Below are positions 57,711 through 64,000 of a DNA stretch of 64,000 bases, piece by piece. The DNA comes from Tachypleus tridentatus (lineage: Eukaryota; Arthropoda; Merostomata; Xiphosura; Limulidae). The stretch's first letter is position 1, and each line of letters starts with the position of its first letter. The stretch lies in contig NC_134837.1 in the NCBI RefSeq assembly GCF_004210375.1, positions 158,079,310-158,143,309 on the forward strand, given 5' to 3'. The position numbers and the translations under genes were made by a program. Below the pieces are notes generated by a model. It worked only from the letters and a program-made list of their open reading frames with translations. It was not told the origin of the DNA and did no database searches.

Positions 57711-60335
57711 CAACAATACCAGCAAATGTAATGATAAAAATAAAGTTAAATGATGTGTGGAAGGAAATAAAGTCACAGGACAAAAGTTACAGTTTTGTGC
57801 AGGACAAAAAGTCATTTTGTTTACATACCATAAATAATTAAAGAAATAAAGAAATATTTTAAGTCAGTTATTAACTGATAATGCCATCATACATACACTA
57901 GCGTGCAGAAAAATGGAAGATTTTTAAAAAGTATTCTTATTAATAAATAAATGGTATGTTTGAATAATATGAGGTTATTTTATCGTCATAACTTCCAACA
58001 ATAATACGTTCCTTTTCTTTAATACGCCATTAGTTAGCAGTCATTGTAGACCTAATTTATAAGTACTAGGTGTGCAAAAAATGAAACACACATTAATTAT
58101 AACTATAATCATGTTTTCACAATATTTCCCGCCTTATTAAAGATACCTGTAACTTTTTTTTCCTGGATTCATATAATACAATTTATGTATACTTTATTTT
58201 TCGTCCTAATTTGTTATGGTAGCAAGTGAAAATTATTTTAAGAAAGAACGTGAAATTTGTTTGAATGATCTGGTGTAACCCCACCCCCTTCACAGTAACA
58301 CAAATAAAAACTGTGGAAATACACCATTAAACGACTCTTTCCCTAGGTTATATCTAGATTAATTATTACGTCAACTCACGCACTTTTCGAGAAGTACAAT
58401 TATTTGCTGGCATTTCTTCGTAAGACTAAACCTTGACCAAATTCAAAATTGCATTACGTCATTAACAGAAAAAAAACACACACATAGTAGATATAGCCTT
58501 ACAGTATGAAGTAGTTATCTCACAGTCACGTACAATTCACGTTCTCAAATTGTACACAAAATTATATTTTACGATTTCATACGTTGTGAAATCCCTTTTC
58601 GTGCTCTAAACAGAAAAGTTGTCTTTTAACTAATTCACTGTTTATGGTTAAAAAGTGTCCCTGTGTCTATGTATACATATGTGTGTATATCTACATACAA
58701 AGGTGTTTATTCAAGGTATTCACATTGATTGTTTGATTCTTAAGTTTTGTATTGTATTTTGTCTTGTAAGCAAGACCAGCTGCATATGCTTATAATAAAA
58801 AAATGTATTGCTAGCATTTAAGCAGCGTACTGACCTCATAAGGTTGACATTAATTAAACGACCAGATAAACAACAATAGTATAAAGGTAGACTTTTCTGA
58901 TGTACTTCGAAAGAATGTACCTCTTATGTTCTGCTCACCTGACTTTACCGTTACATAAGAATGAATTCACGTGCTTGCACAGATAAAACTTATAAAGCAA
59001 TGACCCGTTAAAAACAATAAAAAGTCTCATTGTTTAGTACATGTGTTTGAAAATTAAGTTCAACATTTTAAGATTATAATGAATCGTGTTCACGAGGTTT
59101 AAAATTAATTCATTACAGTCTAAAATCCAGTTTATTACATCTTCAATTTTAAAAAGACGTGCGTTCAGTGAATTAGTTTCACTGAGCAAAATGCGTCACT
59201 GCAGCCATGCAAGGTACATAGCCAAATCTCCTGATGCGTCCAACATTCCAGTCATTAGCCATCTTTTATTTTGATTGTGGCTAATGGGCTATTTGTTGTG
59301 ATAATATTTAGAGTACTATATTATATATCGAAGTCTACGAATAGTGCACATGACAAAATGTTCTTTGGAAAAATTATACTTGTAGGTAATCGCTTCATTT
59401 AATAATTTATTTTTCTAAAAGATTCTCGATTTTCTATTTTTATTTTTATAGAAGTGACGTAAACAAAAAAGGAAATATTCGGCATTACTATTTTCATCGG
59501 CCAGAGGTGTCGCTAGGTGCTTAAACATTTGGATTCGGGCCCACACGCATGGGAGTTGTCGGCGTTTCGGTAGGATATCAATAAACGATTTTCTATTATA
59601 TTTTTTACATTGTGAATATTTCGTTTAGTGATATACAAAGAGCTTTTGATAATTATGGTAAACTATTAAAGCTAACGTCCCTGTTGATAATCAATTATAA
59701 ACGTTTTAAAGTTGCAGCTTAAGGGAATAGCTTATATTGTGTTATTTATAACCTAGAAATCAAACACTACATTGTGGCTTTGTTATGTCTCCCCAGAAAC
59801 ACATCATTTTTCTTCTTCCAAAAGGTTTTTATTCGATCACCGTTCCTTTATTTCTTGGCTGTTTGTTGAAACTTGGTAGAATTATACCAAAACTATATAT
59901 ACCTTAGGCTTCTATGCTGTCATATTTACAGCAACCAAAATGAAAATTAACTCAAATATATATGTTTTGCGCCCAACAAATTGACAAAAACAAACGAATT
60001 TATATATTTTGAATTATTTTAGAGGACTCAGAGCACACAAAAAACACCAACTTTGAGGTTTTGGGTTAATTACTCGGCCATATTTTAAACAATTTACATG
60101 AAATTTAACAAAAAGATATGTTTTACATGCTGCACAAACAAAAATGGTAAACAAAAATGATATATTTTAACCATTTTCTGTAATTACAGGGAGGTCAAAA
60201 TAACACAAAAATACAAAATTTTATGGTCTTTTCAGGTAATTTGGTCGATACATATGGGATTTTGGAAAAACACACACACTTTTCTACAGGTTCCAATCAT
60301 TTACATGCAAAAATGAGGGATATACCATTGTTTGG
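57711..60335. other. Non-coding sequence, no gene recognised
   Basis: One dispersed repeat at 59502-59596. Otherwise AT-rich with chance frames. Confidence 0.5.
59502..59596 (-). repeat. Dispersed repeat, copy 2 (inverted partner at 55045)
   Basis: GCCAGAGGTGTCGCTAGGTG-CTTAA, GATTCGGGCCCACACGCATG and GTCGGCGTTTCGGTAGGATA correspond to the 55.1-kb copy read backwards. Confidence 0.75.
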
Positions 60336-60456
60336 GTCCACGTTGGAACAGCGGTAAGTCTACGGATTTACAATGCTAAAATCAGGGATTCGATTACACT
60401 CGGTGGACACAGCACATAGCTCGATGTGGCTTTGCTATAAGAAAATTACAAAACAC
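60336..60456 (+). mobile_element. SINE-B2 copy with near-perfect target-site duplication, plus
   Basis: ACCATTGTTTGG (60324-60335) and ACCAATGTTTGG (60457-60468) differ at one base. The internal GTCTACGGATTTACAATGCT and GATGTGGCTTTGCTATAAGA are typical. Confidence 0.9.
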
Positions 60457-60753
60457 ACCAATGTTTGGTTATCTTAGGGAGAGGTCAAATATCATTTTAT
60501 GCTAAAGAGCATATTTCGTGGTTTTTAACAGTGAAGTATTTCAAATATTCCGATTTACATAAAATATCCGACTTAATTAACTCGTTTTTTTAAGTAAGAG
60601 ATTATCAATATTTTGCATTTCTGTTTCTGTTGTCAGTAAATATTCTAAGTATCACACGAAGATTATATTGGATGCTTTAGAAAAATAACCATATTATTTT
60701 TGTAAATGTCAAATAAAGGTCAAATGTTGATTATGCTAAAGATATCTTAAATG

Positions 60754-61000
60754 ACCCAGCATCGCTAGGTGGTTGAGGCGCTCGAGTCGTATTCTGATGG
60801 TCGCGGTTTCGAATCCACCTTGCACCAAACATACTCGTCCTTTCAGCCGTAGAGGCGTTATAACGTGGCGGTCAATCCTACTATTCGTTGGTAAAAGAGT
60901 AGCCCAAGAGCTACCTTCTCTCTAGTCTTACACTACTAAATTAGGGACGGTTAGTGCAGATAACCGTCATGTAGCTTTGCGCAAAATTCAACAACAAGCA
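60754..61000 (+). mobile_element. SINE-A copy with internal deletion, plus
   Basis: The head ACCCAGCATCGCTAGGTGG is diverged. About 28 bp (GTTGGCGGTGGGTGGTGATG region) is missing between AGCCCAAGAG and CTACCTTCTC. Confidence 0.87.
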
Positions 61001-61420
61001 AAAATAAATCAAACAGACGTATTTTAAATATTAAAAACAACTTTAAAAATTATATTCAACACATTCGAACTAACCTAGGAAAACATTTATGAGGTAGAGA
61101 GAAAGAGATATAAAATTGCATTACAAAAGAGTACATTGAAATAAAGTTTCATTATCGAAGAAGACGGTATGTTTTGAAGTATTTTATAAAATAAAGACTG
61201 CTTATGAAAATTATGGTTTCTTAGAAATTTTATAGGAATCAGTGGGATGATTAAAAATTTCACATATTTAATTGCATAATAAACACTTCTACTTCAAGGA
61301 TTTTTAAATTTATTAAGTGTTAGTAATGGCGTCTTATAATAACATTCAGGTTGATGGATAAAATATTACGTGAAAACACTCAAAATGTGTTTAAGTTAAT
61401 ACATAATATTAATTATAAGA

Positions 61421-61670
61421 TGGCTCGGCATGGCCAGGCGGTTAAGGCATGAGGTCTTGGGTTTGAATCCCGTCACACCAGACATGCTCGTTTTTTCAGC
61501 TGTGAAGGCATTATAAGTAACGGTCAGTCGTTGGTAAAAAGAGTATTTCAAGAGTTTGTGGGTGGGTGGTGGTAACCAGCTTCTTTCTCTCTAGTCTTAC
61601 GTTGCTAAATTAGGGACAGCTAGCGCAGACAGCCTTCGTGTATCTTTGTGCAAAATAAAAAAAAAACAAC
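61421..61670 (+). mobile_element. SINE-A copy, plus
   Basis: TGGCTCGGCATGGCCAGGCG head; the anticodon segment is deleted (GGCATGAGGTCTTGGG), while the B box GGGTTTGAATCCC and the body are present. Confidence 0.87.
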
Positions 61671-62054
61671 AACAAACGTATATTCATATTAAAATAGGCT
61701 ACTTGATACCACCATCCTTTATTTAATATTTCTCTTTCACAACCTTTTTAAACACTATTTTAACACATTTGAGCCATATTTTTCGTGCAGTGTGAATGGA
61801 ACGTAGAGGTTCTGTTGTTTTCATTAAATAGTCATAAAGTTCAGTACATGACTATCTAAAGTTTGTTTTGATAAACACTGCTTTAACTGTCACCACAATT
61901 CGAAGTCCCTTAGATCTGGGTTTCTCACCATGCACTTGTAGAACTTCCGAGAGTTTGACGACAGGAGAGTACGCGTTACAATAATAAGCGAGTTAGTTAG
62001 GGCTAGTGCATTCATGATTCGACGCAATTGACAATTCGATGTTATTATCATGAA

Positions 62055-62160
62055 GCCGGGACATTTTCCGCGTCTTGAGAACTTTTCTCAGGACACTAGG
62101 ATAGACTAGTTAAAAAACGGGACTGTCCCGACGAAACTGAGGGACGTCTGGACACTCTAT
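62055..62160 (-). mobile_element. Possible hAT-type MITE remnant
   Basis: The minus strand reads GAGTGTCCAGACGTCCCTCA, GTCGGGACAGTCCCG and AAATGTCCCGG. This resembles the widespread GTGACCAGACGTCCCG type of hAT non-autonomous elements. The second end is not identified. Confidence 0.35.
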
Positions 62161-62370
62161 CATAGGTACAAAACGATATTTAAAGAGATAAAACACTGAT
62201 ATAAAAATTAATGGTTACATGGGTGAGTGGGTTGTGAAAGTTTAGATATAATAATTAATGGTTCAAATTTACTTTTAGCTCTTCATAGCACCCTTGACAC
62301 TGTGTTCTTTAAGCATTGTTTGTAAAAGCATGTTGGGAATGAATGCACCGAAGTAGTTATCACCTTGTAA

Positions 62371-62388
62371 TAACACACACACACACAC
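62371..62388. repeat. (CA)n microsatellite
   Basis: About nine CA units. Confidence 0.85.
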
Positions 62389-62903
62389 AAAACACTTCAA
62401 TCCAACCAGTTAGTTTTCCAGCCGACGTTGCTTGAAAACAATATTGTCCGCCAACTGACAACAAAGAGGCCAATAATTTAGAAGCGTAACGAGCCACAAC
62501 CTCAGGCTTACGAAGACATTCTCACTCTGCTGGTTGTTACGACTATTTGAACACTGATTTTCATCCTTTTCTTTACTTAATAGAAAAAAGAGCTTCCAAA
62601 TATTCAGAAAAAACAACAGTTCACTTATTATATTAAAGTGAATACTCTAATTTAAAACTTTGTAAAATAAAACAACTCAGTGAAAGTACTTTTAAAACAT
62701 TTGTTTCAAATTTAAATTCCTTTTGATTTTGGGACACCTAACACTCCCTACAACACTAAAAAGATTGAAGAGTGCTTGGCTTGTACTTGTAATAGATTGA
62801 CGATGTATATTTATTTTAGTACTTACAGTGATTTCATGATAGTTTTCTATTTTGCAAGTGACGTATATTGTTGACTATGTATTGCAATCTTGTATTAAGA
62901 TTT

Positions 62904-63171
62904 ATGGCTAGGTGTGTTGAGGCGTGTGACTCGTAATCTGAGAGTCGCGGGTTCGCATCCCCGTCGCACCAAACATGCTCACCCTTTCAGCCGTGGGTGA
63001 GTTATAATGTGATGTTCAATCCCACTGTTCGTTGATAAAAGAGTAGCCCAAGAGTTGGCAGTGGGTGGTGATGACTAGCTGCCTTCCCTCTAGTCTTACA
63101 CTGCTAAATTAGGGACGGCTAGCATAGATAGCCCTCGAGTAGCTTTGTGCTAAATTGAAGAACAAACAAAC
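62904..63171 (+). mobile_element. SINE-A copy, plus
   Basis: The first bases of the head are lost (it begins ATGGCTAGGTGTGTTGAGG); the B box GGGTTCGCATCCCC and the full body follow, ending ACAAACAAACA. Confidence 0.9.
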
Positions 63172-63184
63172 ATTAAAAGTTATT

Positions 63185-63223
63185 CAGATTACGAGTCGAG
63201 TGCCTTAACCATCACGCTGGGCC
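63185..63223 (-). mobile_element. SINE-A head fragment, minus, tail-to-head beside another copy
   Basis: CAGATTACGAGTCGAGTGCC-TTAACCATCACGC-TGGGCC on the plus strand is the inverse of the first 40 bp of SINE-A. No B box or body follows toward the left; only 13 bp separate it from the plus-strand copy. Confidence 0.75.
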
Positions 63224-64000
63224 TATTACTTAGGTATTACTAAATAATGCTAGTGATATTGTTGACCAGTAGTCATATGTCATAAACATTTCTCTGACAT
63301 TTTAGCTCCTAAAGTTAAAACTTTAGGTAATAAAGACTATTATTCTAAAATTGACGTATCACTGTTTTTAGAAACGGAACACATTTTAGTCATTTTAAGT
63401 ACAAAAGTGTTATTCAAAGTCTAATAATTGTCAACTTTATGATATAAATATACAAATGTTCATTGTTTGTTTGTATTATACCAATTCTAACATAACTAAA
63501 AGACATTTAACTAAGGAAATGATTTAAAAATATAAAATATTAATGTAAACTGCGCTAAACACATCAGATAAAGAAACATTATGTTGATTCATCTATTGAA
63601 CCTTGAAATTATGAATCTGGGCCATGGTAATACCCTCACTTAAATAGCGAAATATACGTGTACACTGATTAGGATAATAAAATGTTCCAGTGAATCTTGT
63701 TGGTATGTAGGACATACTGACACTCATCAAGTTGAATGTGATTCTGTTTATATGTTATAGCAGATCAAATTAAGGCAGCTCGTATGGCGCTGGAAATGAG
63801 ATGACGTCAGATATATGCTGTCAGCTATATTTAAGCTGCAACTCGATGTAAATAAAATTAAAACATCTACATTCTTACCCAACGCAAACATGTTGAAAAA
63901 TTGGATAATTTAAAAACATACTAAACTCTCAAATTACATTAAAAACCATAATTTTTCTAATTACGTTCACTAGTTCTTTTCCCGTTTTTTAGATCTTAAG
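63224..64000. other. Non-coding AT-rich sequence
   Basis: No feature recognised. Confidence 0.5.

Larger units (their letters stand above)
61671..62903. other. Non-coding sequence with a possible hAT-type remnant
   Basis: Nothing recognised except the GGGAC-rich block at 62055-62160 and a (CA)n run near 62371-62388. Confidence 0.45.

Overview
This is a eukaryotic, AT-rich, intron- and transposon-dense window. It looks like an arthropod, and my best guess is a chelicerate. A horseshoe crab is favoured because the dominant tRNA-derived SINE resembles one I associate with that group; this is recognition from memory, not a search. I can support only one host gene. The rest is intron, intergenic sequence and mobile elements.

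The host gene is a TRIM2/TRIM3-type TRIM-NHL ubiquitin ligase on the minus strand (about 13,483 down to 5,505). Three coding exons are visible. Exon 1 (13,323-13,430 coding) carries the start codon and the first half of the RING. Exon 2 (7,347-9,448) carries the rest of the RING, B-box, coiled coil, filamin domain and five NHL repeats. Exon 3 (5,505-5,657) carries the sixth NHL repeat and the stop. All three splice boundaries join in phase with canonical GT/AG sites. The RING and B-box parts of exon 2 are in different frames, so a 1-nt deletion (or sequence error) lies between about 9,152 and 9,254.

The mobile-element layer has several parts. About 18 copies of a roughly 270-bp tRNA-derived SINE (called SINE-A here) occur on both strands, several with target-site duplications. 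About a dozen copies of shorter tRNA-derived SINEs (SINE-B1 and SINE-B2) and one copy of a third type (SINE-C) are also present. Two related Ty3/gypsy elements (21.3-24.5 kb and 35.9-39.8 kb, both minus) keep gag, protease and the integrase zinc finger, but end at the same point in the integrase core and lack reverse transcriptase; a related solo LTR lies at 43.1-44.5 kb. A CR1-like LINE fragment occupies 25.0-26.7 kb. A decayed hAT (ZMYM1-like) transposase lies at 30.0-32.5 kb, with a hAT-type terminal motif near 33.37 kb. A complete-ended but dead Tc1-like transposon lies at 40.24-41.48 kb, and two short TA-flanked inverted-repeat elements lie at 27.5 and 54.4-54.8 kb.

Several local tandem duplications (11.8, 13.0, 20.8 and 26.5 kb) and unclassified dispersed repeat pairs complete the picture. 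I found no operon, CRISPR array, intact tRNA/rRNA gene or second host gene. The clearest unusual signals are the gypsy deletion derivative present as two copies with a shared breakpoint, and the frame break in an otherwise well-conserved TRIM2/3 gene.
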